This document shows positions 8,547 through 17,364 of a DNA stretch of 62,696 nt, piece by piece. Under the pieces are notes generated by a model. That model saw nothing but the letters and a program-made list of their open reading frames with translations. It did not search any database and had not been told where the DNA came from. The stretch comes from CAYZAK01 sp964476445. Lineage in GTDB: Bacteria; CG03; SLGR01; JAGXOG01. The DNA is taken from contig CAYZAK010000005.1 in assembly GCA_964476445.1 (NCBI GenBank), positions 1-62,696 on the forward strand, in the 5' to 3' direction. The stretch's first letter is position 1. Each line of letters begins with the position of its first letter. The position numbers and the translations under genes were made by a program.

Positions 8547-8902
8547 ATCTAATATTTAACTCCTTTTTCAGCTATATCTAAAAATTTGATTAATATAATT
8601 CCAAAATTCGCTGTTATTATTTTAAAAATTTGTTGCGGCCCTTAAAATATGGGTATGAATTTACAATTTAAAATATCAATATCCGGTACTTTGACACAAA
8701 ATAAATACCGGTACTTTTTGTTGCTTTAATGGCGGAAGGGGAAGGATTCCCCTTCGGTCAATTTCCTGACTGAAATTGCCTCCGGGTCGGGCCTCGCGGT
8801 TCTCGCCTTTCGCTTTACTAAAACTCAACATCGCTCCGGCCTTCTCATCCTCACGCAAATGAATAAGTTCATTTGCTCCTCTCCTTACTTCACTTTGTTT
8901 GT
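8547..8902. repeat. Gene-free stretch with a tRNA-Ser 3'-end partial copy and three hairpins
   Basis: No convincing gene. Position 8730-8749 repeats, with one mismatch in 20, the 3'-end sequence of tRNA-Ser(TGA) at 8903-8922 in the same orientation. Three perfect inverted repeats follow: 8735-8755 (9-bp arms, 3-nt loop), 8759-8778 (7-bp arms CAATTTC/GAAATTG) and 8855-8876 (9-bp arms, TAAG loop). The last is not followed by a T-run on either strand, so these are not plain terminators. The stretch also has a short direct repeat, CCGGTACTTT, near 8693 and 8709. The GC-rich part (8730-8880) contrasts with the AT-rich flanks. An open frame of 60 codons runs through it on the minus strand but looks spurious. 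Confidence 0.6.
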
Positions 8903-8994
8903 TGGCGGAGGGGGAAGGATTCGAACCCTCGGACCGCGCAAACGGTCAACGGTTTTCAAGACCGCCGCTATAAACCAGACTCAGCCACCCCTCC
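8903..8994 (-). tRNA. tRNA-Ser (anticodon TGA)
   Basis: Minus-strand class II tRNA: acceptor GGAGGGG/CCCCTCC, anticodon stem GCGGT/ACCGT with loop CTTGAAA giving TGA, long variable arm, T-arm with GGTTCGAATCC, discriminator G, encoded CCA. It lies 75 bp downstream of serS on the same strand, so a seryl-tRNA synthetase gene and a cognate tRNA are neighbours. Confidence 0.95.
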
Positions 8995-9018
8995 GTTTTA
9001 TTCTATATAATTATTAGT

Positions 9019-9046
9019 AATTTAATACTATTTATTATTTTGTCAA
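9019..9046 (-). promoter_or_regulatory. Candidate sigma-70-type promoter for tRNA-Ser(TGA)
   Basis: On the minus strand TTGACA (9046-9041), a 16-bp spacer and TAAATT (9024-9019; 4 of 6 matches to TATAAT) precede the tRNA by about 25 bp. The perfect -35 box and the location in the serS-tRNA gap support it; the -10 is only fair. Confidence 0.5.
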
Positions 9047-9069
9047 ATTTTTGCCGCTGCGGTACTTAC

Positions 9070-10347
9070 TTACCGGCCCGGTAAAATTTCTTTTTTTATA
9101 ATTTTTTGGCCATTCATATATTTTCTTAATGGCTCGGGTATGGTAACATTTAATTCTTCGGTTTGAAAATTTTCCAGAACTGCGGCAAATAAACGCCCCA
9201 CGGCCACGCCGGAAGAATTTAGAGTATGTAAAAATTCCGTTCCCTTACCATTTCTGTATCTGGCCATCATCCGCCGGGCCTGAAAATCACGACAATTCGA
9301 GCAGGAAGAGATCTCTCTCCACTTTTTCTCCCCGGGCATCCAAACTTCAATATCAAAGGTCCGGGCGGCGGCAAATCCCATCTCTTCAGTGCCCAGCTCT
9401 AAAATTCTATATGTGAGGCCCAGCTGCTTAAGCACTTCTTCGGACTCTTTGAGCAACTGCTTGTGAAATTTTTCCGAATCACAAGGCAGAACAATGTTAA
9501 CCAACTCCACTTTGTTAAACTGATGGTTGCGAATAAGACCCCGGGTGTCCTTTCCGTAGGAACCGGCTTCTCTCCTAAAGCAGGGGGTGTAGGCAACATA
9601 TTTTTTTGGTAAGTCCCGTTTGGATAATATTTCATCCCTAACTATGTTTACCAGGGGCACTTCAGCGGTGGGAATAAGAAACATCCCGTCCTGTCTAGTC
9701 TGGTACATATCCTCAATAAATTTGGGGAGTTGCCCGGTGCCGACCATGATCTCTTCGTTCACTAGATAGGGTGGCATAATCTCTTCGTAGTTGAATTTAT
9801 TTTTATGAATATCAAGCATAAAGTTTATAAGAGCTCTTTCCAGAAGGGCGCCGGATTTTTTAAGCAGGGGGAAACGGGATCCGCTTAGCTTGGATGCAAT
9901 TTTTAGATCTATGATATCCAGCATTTCGCCAATATCCCAGTGCGGCCTGGGTTTGAAATTATAATCTTTCGGACTTCCTTCTTTTCTTACCACTCTATCT
10001 TTTTCTTGAATGTCTTTATCCGGTATATTAGGTAAATTCAACAATATCTGATCAATACGGTTTTTAAATTTTTGCAGTTGAACCTCCGTGGTTTTTATTT
10101 TACCGGTTAATTCCCTCATTCGGGAAATTTTTTCTTCTGCGTCGTTGCCGGTCCTTTTTAATTTTCCTATTTTTTTGGAGACCTCGTTTTTTTCCGACTT
10201 CATCGCCTGAGATTTTTGAAGTAACTCCCTCCACCGGACATCTAGGTCCTTGAGTTCAGATATTTCACTGCTAAAATCCGAACCGCGGACAGACAAACCC
10301 TTAATTATTTTATCATCGTCTTCTCTGATTTTTTCTATATTAAGCAT
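9070..10347 (-). CDS. serS: Serine--tRNA ligase
   Basis: 425 residues, the usual length of bacterial SerRS. The N-terminal coiled-coil arm (residues 30-105, Lys/Glu-rich) that grips the long variable arm of tRNA-Ser is present. Class II motifs are seen: motif 2 FRREAGSYGKDTRGLIRNHQF without gaps (about residues 260-280) and motif 3 SGVAVGRLFAAVLEN near residues 378-392. It sits one base after rtcB and 75 bp before tRNA-Ser(TGA). Confidence 0.97.
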   Translation of the reverse strand: MLNIEKIREDDDKIIKGLSVRGSDFSSEISELKDLDVRWRELLQKSQAMKSEKNEVSKKIGKLKRTGNDAEEKISRMRELTGKIKTTEVQLQKFKNRIDQILLNLPNIPDKDIQEKDRVVRKEGSPKDYNFKPRPHWDIGEMLDIIDLKIASKLSGSRFPLLKKSGALLERALINFMLDIHKNKFNYEEIMPPYLVNEEIMVGTGQLPKFIEDMYQTRQDGMFLIPTAEVPLVNIVRDEILSKRDLPKKYVAYTPCFRREAGSYGKDTRGLIRNHQFNKVELVNIVLPCDSEKFHKQLLKESEEVLKQLGLTYRILELGTEEMGFAAARTFDIEVWMPGEKKWREISSCSNCRDFQARRMMARYRNGKGTEFLHTLNSSGVAVGRLFAAVLENFQTEELNVTIPEPLRKYMNGQKIIKKEILPGR

Positions 10348-10348
10348 A

Positions 10349-11764
10349 TTATCCTTTTACTACTCCTTTAGGCTCCATTCTGGCTACTTTTTCGGAAAGG
10401 CCAGAATTATGACATATACCCACAACATTCACTATATCTTTATATGCGGCCGGCGATTCTTCGGCCGCCGTCTTTGTCTTGTTGGCAATTACAAAAATAT
10501 TTTTTGACTTTAAATCTTTAATTACCTGATGTCCTCTGACCTCTTTTTTTGCCCGGGTCCGCGACCAGACCCTACCCGCTCCGTGACAGGTTGAACCAAA
10601 ACTTAATTTCATTGCCCGGTTGGTTCCCTTCATCAGATAAGATGCCGTTCCCATAGTCCCGGGAACAATCACCGGTTGACCTGTTTTTCTGTATTCACTG
10701 GGCACTTCTTCTCTGCCGGGCCCAAAAGAACGAGTTGCTCCTTTACGGTGTACTATCAAATTTTTGTTGCCGTGACGTTCAACTTTTCCCACATTATGAC
10801 ATACATCGTAAACCTGATTGATGTTTACTTTCGGAGACAGTATTCGACAGGTTATTTTACGGACCATATGGGTTATACACTGTCTGTTGGCCCAAGCATA
10901 GTTGGCCGCGCATTTCATGGCCGAAAAATAGTTTTGGCCCTCTTTTGATCTAAACGGCGCACTGGCCAGCTGGGGATCTTCCAGATTTATATTGTATTTC
11001 CCCGACGCCCGCCGCATCATCTTTATGGAGTCATCACAGACCTGAAACCCAAGACCCCGGGAGCCGGTATGGATCATAATTACCAGCATTCCTTCTTTTA
11101 TTCCGTAGCGTTCAGCGGCCACGGCATCGTATATATCAGTTACTTCTTGTATTTCCAGAAAATGGTTGCCGGATCCAAGAGTGCCAAGCTGATTTTTGCC
11201 CCTTTTTACGGCACGGGAAGACAGATATTCCGGAAAAGCTCCGGGCAGGCAGCCTTCATCTTCGGTAAAATTTAAATCTTCTTCAGTTCCGTAACCTTTC
11301 TTCACAGCCCAGGAGGCTCCCTGCTTTAAGACCCGGTTTACCTCTTGGGGAGTCAATTTTATTTCGCTGCTGCTTCCCACTCCAGACGGAATATTATTGT
11401 ATAACGCTATGCAGAGTTTTTCAGCTGTCCGGTAATCTATATCAGAGCTTTCAATATCGGTGGCCAGTAACCGGACCCCGCAATTTATATCATACCCGAT
11501 ACCCCCGGGCGAAATTATTCCTTTATCAAGATCAAAAGCAGCCACTCCGCCGATGGGAAAACCGTAACCGTAATGTATATCCGGCATAACCAGAGCCTTT
11601 CCGACAATGCCCGGCAGGCAAGCCACGTTTATAATCTGCCTGTAAGCGTTATCCTTCTTTATTAATTTCAGCATTTTTGAATCGGCAAAAATTAAAGCGT
11701 CTGTGTTCATCCGGCCGGTTTTTTTAATTAAATATTTATAATTGTCAATTTTATTAAACATCAA
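10349..11764 (-). CDS. rtcB: RNA-splicing ligase RtcB
   Basis: 471 residues. RtcB joins 2',3'-cyclic phosphate or 3'-phosphate RNA ends to 5'-OH ends with GTP and Mn2+. Motifs: MPDIHYGYGFPIGGVAAFD, the metal-binding DINCGVRLL (Cys and neighbours), GSGNHFLEIQ, HTGSRGLG, and the guanylylation region FGSTCHGAGR near residue 395. Its start overlaps the archease gene by 11 bp; archease is the known activator and fold helper of RtcB. Bacterial RtcB is generally linked to repair of cleaved RNA. The placement downstream of gyrA and upstream of serS and tRNA-Ser is unusual. Confidence 0.96.
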   Translation of the reverse strand: MMFNKIDNYKYLIKKTGRMNTDALIFADSKMLKLIKKDNAYRQIINVACLPGIVGKALVMPDIHYGYGFPIGGVAAFDLDKGIISPGGIGYDINCGVRLLATDIESSDIDYRTAEKLCIALYNNIPSGVGSSSEIKLTPQEVNRVLKQGASWAVKKGYGTEEDLNFTEDEGCLPGAFPEYLSSRAVKRGKNQLGTLGSGNHFLEIQEVTDIYDAVAAERYGIKEGMLVIMIHTGSRGLGFQVCDDSIKMMRRASGKYNINLEDPQLASAPFRSKEGQNYFSAMKCAANYAWANRQCITHMVRKITCRILSPKVNINQVYDVCHNVGKVERHGNKNLIVHRKGATRSFGPGREEVPSEYRKTGQPVIVPGTMGTASYLMKGTNRAMKLSFGSTCHGAGRVWSRTRAKKEVRGHQVIKDLKSKNIFVIANKTKTAAEESPAAYKDIVNVVGICHNSGLSEKVARMEPKGVVKG

Positions 11765-12182
11765 ATATTACCTTCGCCCTGTAATCCTCCTGTTTTTCAA
11801 TCTTAATATTGTGATAGGTGGCCGCTTTTATTTGAACTTCTATGTTTTTGGGTTCCACCGGACGGCCATATAGCTGAGCTTTTAAACAGTTAAGGTCTAT
11901 TTTCACTCTGCCGGTTACCGGTAACCAGAGAGTTTCATTTACCAGAGATACCAGTTCATTTAAAAAATCTATAAGTAGTCCCTCGTAATTATCCTTAATC
12001 TCAAGCTGAATCTTTTTTACAGTTAATTTTACATTTTTTGGATCACGGTTCCCACCAATTATTTTAGACATCCCTTTTATGCCGGATTCAAATAACTGCT
12101 CTAAATTTTTTCCTCTTATAGCCAGCCCGATATCGGCGGTGGTTTCTATTATTTTAAAACCGGCACCCTTATCAGCTGTCAT
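11754..12182 (-). CDS. Archease (RtcB activator)
   Basis: 142 residues, matching the archease family: FKIIETTADIGLAIRGKNLEQLFE at the start (split here by its conserved Asp near residue 17), LLIDFLNELVSLVNET in the middle, and the end AATYHNIKIEKQEDYRAKVIFDV with the conserved terminal Asp-Val. Metal-ligand aspartates of the family (one near the N-terminus and one at the C-terminus) are kept. It overlaps gyrA by 11 bp at its start and rtcB by 11 bp at its end, so all three are translationally coupled. Confidence 0.94.
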   Translation of the reverse strand: MTADKGAGFKIIETTADIGLAIRGKNLEQLFESGIKGMSKIIGGNRDPKNVKLTVKKIQLEIKDNYEGLLIDFLNELVSLVNETLWLPVTGRVKIDLNCLKAQLYGRPVEPKNIEVQIKAATYHNIKIEKQEDYRAKVIFDV

Positions 12183-14679
12183 CTACAATATCTTCTTTGG
12201 CAATCCTGGCTACGGATACAAGCTTATCATCGTTATCCAGCTTTAAAAGTCTTACTCCCTGGGTATTTCTCCCTATAGATCTTATCTCTCTTACCTGCTG
12301 GCGGTTAATAATACCATTTTTTGTCACCAGCACGATATCATCCTTAACGTCAACTTTTTTAACTGAAACAACATCTCCGTTTCTTTTGGAAGTTTTTATA
12401 TTTTTTACTCCTTTACCAGCCCGGCGCTGACAGCGGTAATTTTCTACCGGAGTACGTTTGCCGTAACCGTTTACACAGGAAGTCAGCAAACTATCTCCTT
12501 CTTCTACCACTTCCATGCCCACAACCTTATCATATTTGGCCAGGTCTATGCCTTTTACTCCCCTGGTCGCCCGGCCCTGGGGTCTTATATCCTGCTCAGA
12601 AAACTTAATTGCTTTGCCGTATTTTGTGGTCAACATTATATTGTCATCGCCGGTTGTCTGTTTGACGGAAATAAGCCGGTTGCCTTCATCGAGTTTAATG
12701 GCTATTATTCCACCTTTTCGGGGCCGGGAATAGTCTTTTAATGCACTCTTTTTTACTATTCCCTGTTCGGTTCCCATGGTAAGATATTTCCCTTTGGCTT
12801 CTTCAAAATCTCTGACCGCTATCATTGCCGTTATTTTTTCCTCTTTATCCAGCTTTAATAAATTTACTATAGCTTTTCCCCGGGCATTTCTGGAGGCCCT
12901 GGGCAGTTCATACACTTTAAGCCAGTAAACTTTACCACGGTCAGTAAAAAACAGCATATACGAATGGGTTGAGGTTATAAAAATGTCTTCCAAGAAATCG
13001 TTTTTTTTGGTGCCCATCCCTTTCTTTCCCCGACCTCCGCGGCGCTGGGATTTATAGGTGGAAAGAGGCAGCCTTTTTACATACCCGGCATTAGACATGG
13101 TAACTACCATATCTTCTTCTTTTATTAAATCAGACTTGTCAATATTATCAATATCTTCAGTAATTTCTGTGTTTCGGTCTTCTCCAAACTCTTCTTTAAT
13201 CTCTTTTATCTGTTTTTTTATTATATTTTCAACCCTTTGGGGGCTATTCAATATCGCTTTACATTTTTCAATTTTCTTAATTAAGCTTTTATACTCTTCT
13301 TCCAGGTTTACTCTTTCCAGTCCGGTAAGCCGGTGCAACCTCATGTTCAATATAGCTTTGCTCTGTTTTTTGCTTAAATTAAATTGGGAGATAAGTTTTT
13401 TTTCAGCGTCCTTACGATCATCCGCTTTTTTAATTATTTTTATTACTTCATCTAAATTTTTAAGCGCAATTCTTAAACCTTCAACTATATGAGCCCGGGC
13501 CTGGGCCTTTCTAAGATCGTATTTTGTACTTCGCCTTATTATAACCTTACGGTGTTTAAGGTAATTTTCTAAAATCTGCTTTAAAGTAAGTACTCTTGGC
13601 TGCTTGTCCACTAAAGCGATCATAGTTATTCCAAAAGTTGCCTGCAGACGGGTATGGTTGTAAAGCTGATTTAAAACCACATCCGGATTGGCATTTCTGG
13701 AAAGCTCGATCATAATACGTATACCGTCCCTGTTACTTTCATCTCTTAAATCAGTAACTCCTTTTATTTTTTTGTCTTTTACCAAATTGGCTATCTGTTC
13801 AATTATCCTGGATTTATTGGAAAGATAGGGTATCTCCTTAACTACCAGGGCTGTCTTATTCATCTTTAAATCTTCCCGGGCCACCTTTGCTCTGATTTTT
13901 ACCGAACCACGCCCGGTACGGTAAGCTTTTTTTACTCCTTTCTGACCGCAGATCATCGCTCCGGTGGGAAAATCCGGAGCAGGGATGTAATCCATCAACT
14001 CTACTATTTCAATATCGGGGTTTTCTATTAAAGCCAGCAGCCCTGAAGAAATTTCCGAAAGATTGTGAGGAGGGATGTTAGTAGCCATACCTACCGCTAT
14101 TCCGCTGGAACCGTTTACCAGTAAATTGGGGATATTTGACGGCAACACATCAGGTTCGGTAAGACTTCCGTCAAAATTAGGACTGTAATCAACGGTATCT
14201 TTTTCAATATCCTGAAGCATTAGATCGGAAATTTTGGCCATTCGGATTTCTGTATATCTCATGGCCGCGGCATTATCTCCGTCAATGGAACCATAGTTAC
14301 CCTGTCCATCTAAAAGAGGATGTCTCATTGAAAAATCCTGAACCATTCTTACCATACTGTTGTACACCGCCCGGTCACCGTGCGGATGGAATTTTCCCAG
14401 TACTTCCCCGACTACCCGGGCGCATTTCTTATAGGATTTATTATATCTTAAACTCATGCTGTGCATGGCGTAGAGAATCCGTCGATGAACTGGCTTTAAC
14501 CCATCCCGGACATCCGGCAGGGCCCTTCCTACAATTACGCTCATAGCGTAATCAATATAGGAATCCTTCATTTCATCTTCTATGTTTATCTCTTCTAAAC
14601 GATTATCCCTGTTCTGTAAAATTTTTAATTTTTCTTCATCCATATTTTCATTACTGTTTTTATTATTGTTTTCTGACAT
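12172..14679 (-). CDS. gyrA: DNA gyrase subunit A
   Basis: 835 residues. The breakage-reunion domain starts with YIDYAMSVIVGRALPDVRDG; catalytic Tyr142 lies in AAMRYTEIRM. The GyrA box QRRGGRGKKGMG near residue 535 identifies gyrase instead of topoisomerase IV, and is followed by the six-bladed beta-pinwheel repeats. An AGGAG ribosome-binding site precedes the start. It is 43 bp downstream of gyrB. The usual quinolone-region residues cannot be judged further than Ser/Asp equivalents near HPHGDRAVY. Confidence 0.98.
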   Translation of the reverse strand: MSENNNKNSNENMDEEKLKILQNRDNRLEEINIEDEMKDSYIDYAMSVIVGRALPDVRDGLKPVHRRILYAMHSMSLRYNKSYKKCARVVGEVLGKFHPHGDRAVYNSMVRMVQDFSMRHPLLDGQGNYGSIDGDNAAAMRYTEIRMAKISDLMLQDIEKDTVDYSPNFDGSLTEPDVLPSNIPNLLVNGSSGIAVGMATNIPPHNLSEISSGLLALIENPDIEIVELMDYIPAPDFPTGAMICGQKGVKKAYRTGRGSVKIRAKVAREDLKMNKTALVVKEIPYLSNKSRIIEQIANLVKDKKIKGVTDLRDESNRDGIRIMIELSRNANPDVVLNQLYNHTRLQATFGITMIALVDKQPRVLTLKQILENYLKHRKVIIRRSTKYDLRKAQARAHIVEGLRIALKNLDEVIKIIKKADDRKDAEKKLISQFNLSKKQSKAILNMRLHRLTGLERVNLEEEYKSLIKKIEKCKAILNSPQRVENIIKKQIKEIKEEFGEDRNTEITEDIDNIDKSDLIKEEDMVVTMSNAGYVKRLPLSTYKSQRRGGRGKKGMGTKKNDFLEDIFITSTHSYMLFFTDRGKVYWLKVYELPRASRNARGKAIVNLLKLDKEEKITAMIAVRDFEEAKGKYLTMGTEQGIVKKSALKDYSRPRKGGIIAIKLDEGNRLISVKQTTGDDNIMLTTKYGKAIKFSEQDIRPQGRATRGVKGIDLAKYDKVVGMEVVEEGDSLLTSCVNGYGKRTPVENYRCQRRAGKGVKNIKTSKRNGDVVSVKKVDVKDDIVLVTKNGIINRQQVREIRSIGRNTQGVRLLKLDNDDKLVSVARIAKEDIVDDS

Positions 14680-14722
14680 TGATGTTTCTCCTAAATTATA
14701 TTTTTATTTACTGTTTTTAAAA

Positions 14723-17083
14723 TTAAATATCAAGATTCCTTACTTCACGGGCGTGGGACTGAATAAATTCCCGGCGGGGAGCCACTTTGCTGCCCATTAA
14801 CGTGGTAAACATGCTGTCAGCGGCCACCGCGTCATCAAGGGTCACCTTAAGTAATTTTCTGTTTTCAGGATCCATTGTCGTTTCCCATAACTGCTTGGGA
14901 TTCATTTCACCTAAACCCTTGTACCTTTGTATTGTTATTCCTTTACTTCCCTTTTCTTTTATTGCTTCCAGCACCTGGTAGAAATCAAGGACCTCATCGG
15001 GGTCAGACTTTCCCCAGCTCACCATATAAATTTCCTGGTTTAAAAATATATCTTTTTCAATGAAACCGGTCAAAAGACTTTTCAGAGGTTTAAACTCCCA
15101 CAAATCTATTATTTTAAGACCGTCTTCTTCTGTTACTATTTCCTCATCGATATTTTTAAAAAAATCCTGTTTGTAATGTTTTAATTCTTCTTCCGTAAAT
15201 ATAACGATTTCGGAACCTTTTTGCTCAATTACTTTGTAAAGTGGCAACCTGTCCGGATCAGCCATTTTAACATCTTTTTCGGTGAATCCTTTATTGCGTA
15301 ATCTGTTAAGCAGATTTCTATAATTATTTGCCTGGTGCATTAATTCTTTTATTTGCTGTTCATCGTTAATTTTAAATTCAGAATCATCTTTTTTTTCTAT
15401 AACTGTATCTGTAATTCCCCGGTTTAAAAGAAACTTGGTCAAATCTTTTTCTTTCTGCAGATATTGAGAATTTTTTCTGAATTTTACCCTGTACAGCGGG
15501 GGCTGAGCTATATATACATTGCCCTCTGTAAGAAGCTCATGCATCTGCCGGTAGAAAAAAGTCAGTAAAAGTGTTCTTATATGAGCCCCGTCAACATCGG
15601 AGTCGGTCATTAAAATTATCTTTTTATACCGAAGCTTTTGAATATCAAAATCCTCTTCCACTCCGCTTCCCAGGGCAGTTATTATTGACCGGATTTCATC
15701 GTTTCTTAAAATTCTGTCCAACCGGGCTTTTTCCACATTTAAAATTTTTCCTTTTAAAGGTAAAATTGCTTGAAAATTGCGGTCTCTTCCCAATTTAGCC
15801 GAGCCACCGGCGCTGTCTCCCTCAACAAGATAAAGTTCACAAAGATCCGGATCTCGTTCAATACAATCCGCCAGTTTACCGGGCAAAGTGGAAACATCCA
15901 GGGCACTTTTACGGCGGGTCAGTTCCCGGGCTTTTTTTGCGGCCTCCCGGGCACGGGACGCTGCAATTGCTTTCTGGATTATCTGTTTTGCCACCTTAGG
16001 ATTTTCTTCTAAAAATATACCTAATTTATCATTTACCGCTGAAGTTACCATGCCCCTAACTTCGGAATTACCCAGTTTGGTTTTGGTCTGTCCCTCAAAC
16101 TGGGGTTCGGGAAGTTTAACGTTTATCACCGCAGTCATCCCTTCCCGGGTATCTCTGCCGGAAAGTTTTAAATCGTCTTTCAGCTCTTCTTTAATATATT
16201 TATTCAGTACCCTGGTAAGAGCAGATTTGAATCCGCTTATATGGGTACCACCTTCCCTGGTATTGATATTATTGGCAAATGAAAAAATATTTTGTGAATA
16301 GCCGTTATTGTACTCCATAGCCACTTCCAGATGAATCTTATCTTCCTGTTTTTCAAAATATATGGGTTCCTTGTGAAGAGGATCTTTATCCTTGTTTAGA
16401 TATTTTATAAATGACACAATGCCCCCCTTATATCTGAAACTATGACTCTTATCCGAACGTTCATCTAGAATAGTTATACTTGCGCCGGCATTGAGAAAAG
16501 CAAGTTCTCTTAATCTTTTTGATAGTGTATCGAAACTAAAATTAGTTGTTTCTTGAAATATTTCAGTATCGGCTTTAAAAGTTATCCGAGTTCCCCGGTC
16601 ATCGGTCTCCCCTTTTTCGATCATTTTTCCCGCAGGGTCCCCTTTTTCATATTTCTGATAATAAATTTTTCCGTTCTTATGAACCTCGACCTCCAGCCAT
16701 TCGGAAAGAGCATTTACCACAGAAACACCCACTCCATGAAGACCACCGGAAACTTTGTAAACCTTATCATCAAATTTTCCGCCGGCATGTAGCTTTGTCA
16801 TTATTACCTGAAGAGCGGGTAAATTAAACTTTTCATGCTTATCTACAGGAATACCCCGACCGTCATCTACTACTGAAACTTCACCGCTTTTTTTAATTAC
16901 TACGTTAATATTCTCACAGTAACCGGCAAGAACTTCATCAATACAGTTGTCCACAACTTCGTAAACAAGATGATGCAACCCATCTTTAGCGGTAGAACCT
17001 ATGTACATCGCCGGTCTTTTCCGGACCGCTTTTAAACCCTCCAGTACTTTTATACTCTCGGCAGTATAGTTATCTTTAGCCAT
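14723..17083 (-). CDS. gyrB: DNA gyrase subunit B
   Basis: 786 residues, longer than the roughly 640-residue Gram-positive form. ATP-binding GHKL domain (VVDNCIDEVLAG, VDDGRGIPVD, GGLHGVGVSVVNALS), transducer domain, Toprim with LVEGDSAGGSAK and TDSDVDGAHIR. About 160 extra residues after QPPLYRVKF (residues about 530-690) correspond to the insertion typical of Gram-negative GyrB. The stop of the upstream DUF721 gene overlaps the start by one base (TAATG). Confidence 0.98.
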   Translation of the reverse strand: MAKDNYTAESIKVLEGLKAVRKRPAMYIGSTAKDGLHHLVYEVVDNCIDEVLAGYCENINVVIKKSGEVSVVDDGRGIPVDKHEKFNLPALQVIMTKLHAGGKFDDKVYKVSGGLHGVGVSVVNALSEWLEVEVHKNGKIYYQKYEKGDPAGKMIEKGETDDRGTRITFKADTEIFQETTNFSFDTLSKRLRELAFLNAGASITILDERSDKSHSFRYKGGIVSFIKYLNKDKDPLHKEPIYFEKQEDKIHLEVAMEYNNGYSQNIFSFANNINTREGGTHISGFKSALTRVLNKYIKEELKDDLKLSGRDTREGMTAVINVKLPEPQFEGQTKTKLGNSEVRGMVTSAVNDKLGIFLEENPKVAKQIIQKAIAASRAREAAKKARELTRRKSALDVSTLPGKLADCIERDPDLCELYLVEGDSAGGSAKLGRDRNFQAILPLKGKILNVEKARLDRILRNDEIRSIITALGSGVEEDFDIQKLRYKKIILMTDSDVDGAHIRTLLLTFFYRQMHELLTEGNVYIAQPPLYRVKFRKNSQYLQKEKDLTKFLLNRGITDTVIEKKDDSEFKINDEQQIKELMHQANNYRNLLNRLRNKGFTEKDVKMADPDRLPLYKVIEQKGSEIVIFTEEELKHYKQDFFKNIDEEIVTEEDGLKIIDLWEFKPLKSLLTGFIEKDIFLNQEIYMVSWGKSDPDEVLDFYQVLEAIKEKGSKGITIQRYKGLGEMNPKQLWETTMDPENRKLLKVTLDDAVAADSMFTTLMGSKVAPRREFIQSHAREVRNLDI

Positions 17084-17364
17084 TAATATTTTCCTCCTAA
17101 ACTTATGTTAATTCTTTTTATTTTACACTTCGGATCTAAATTTTTGTTCATTAAATTTTTTATTTTTCCTTTATTCATAGATAATTCCTGAAGATAAGCA
17201 CTATTTTTTGCCTTTAAAATAAGTTCGCCGCGGTGAAATTTCATAATATCCGCTTTATCTTTTTCCGGACAATTATTCCAGGCTTCAGTAATCTTATCTT
17301 TTAAAAATATCTTATTCTTTCTTAAAATACTATCCAGTATATTTTCCGTCTTTTTCCAACTCAC
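17083..17364 (-). CDS. DUF721 / DciA-like protein
   Basis: 93 residues from a GTG start. DUF721 proteins include DciA, the replicative-helicase loader of bacteria lacking DnaC/DnaI. Visible features: the N-terminal KKTENILDSIL helix, AWNNCPEKDKADIMKFHRGELILKAKN (a KH-like strand-helix pattern broken here at residue level by a long loop) and the C-terminal PKCKIKRINISLG strand. I place the start at the GTG overlapping the recF stop (GTGA) because an earlier in-frame TTG at 17415 would overlap recF by 55 bp. The recF-DUF721-gyrB order is common around bacterial origins. Confidence 0.82.
   Translation of the reverse strand: MSWKKTENILDSILRKNKIFLKDKITEAWNNCPEKDKADIMKFHRGELILKAKNSAYLQELSMNKGKIKNLMNKNLDPKCKIKRINISLGGKY

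Noticed and set aside
8676..8858. A 60-codon minus-strand frame in the gene-free stretch
   Set aside because: It reads through the hairpins and the tRNA-derived repeat; composition is unlike the neighbouring proteins and no ribosome-binding site is present.
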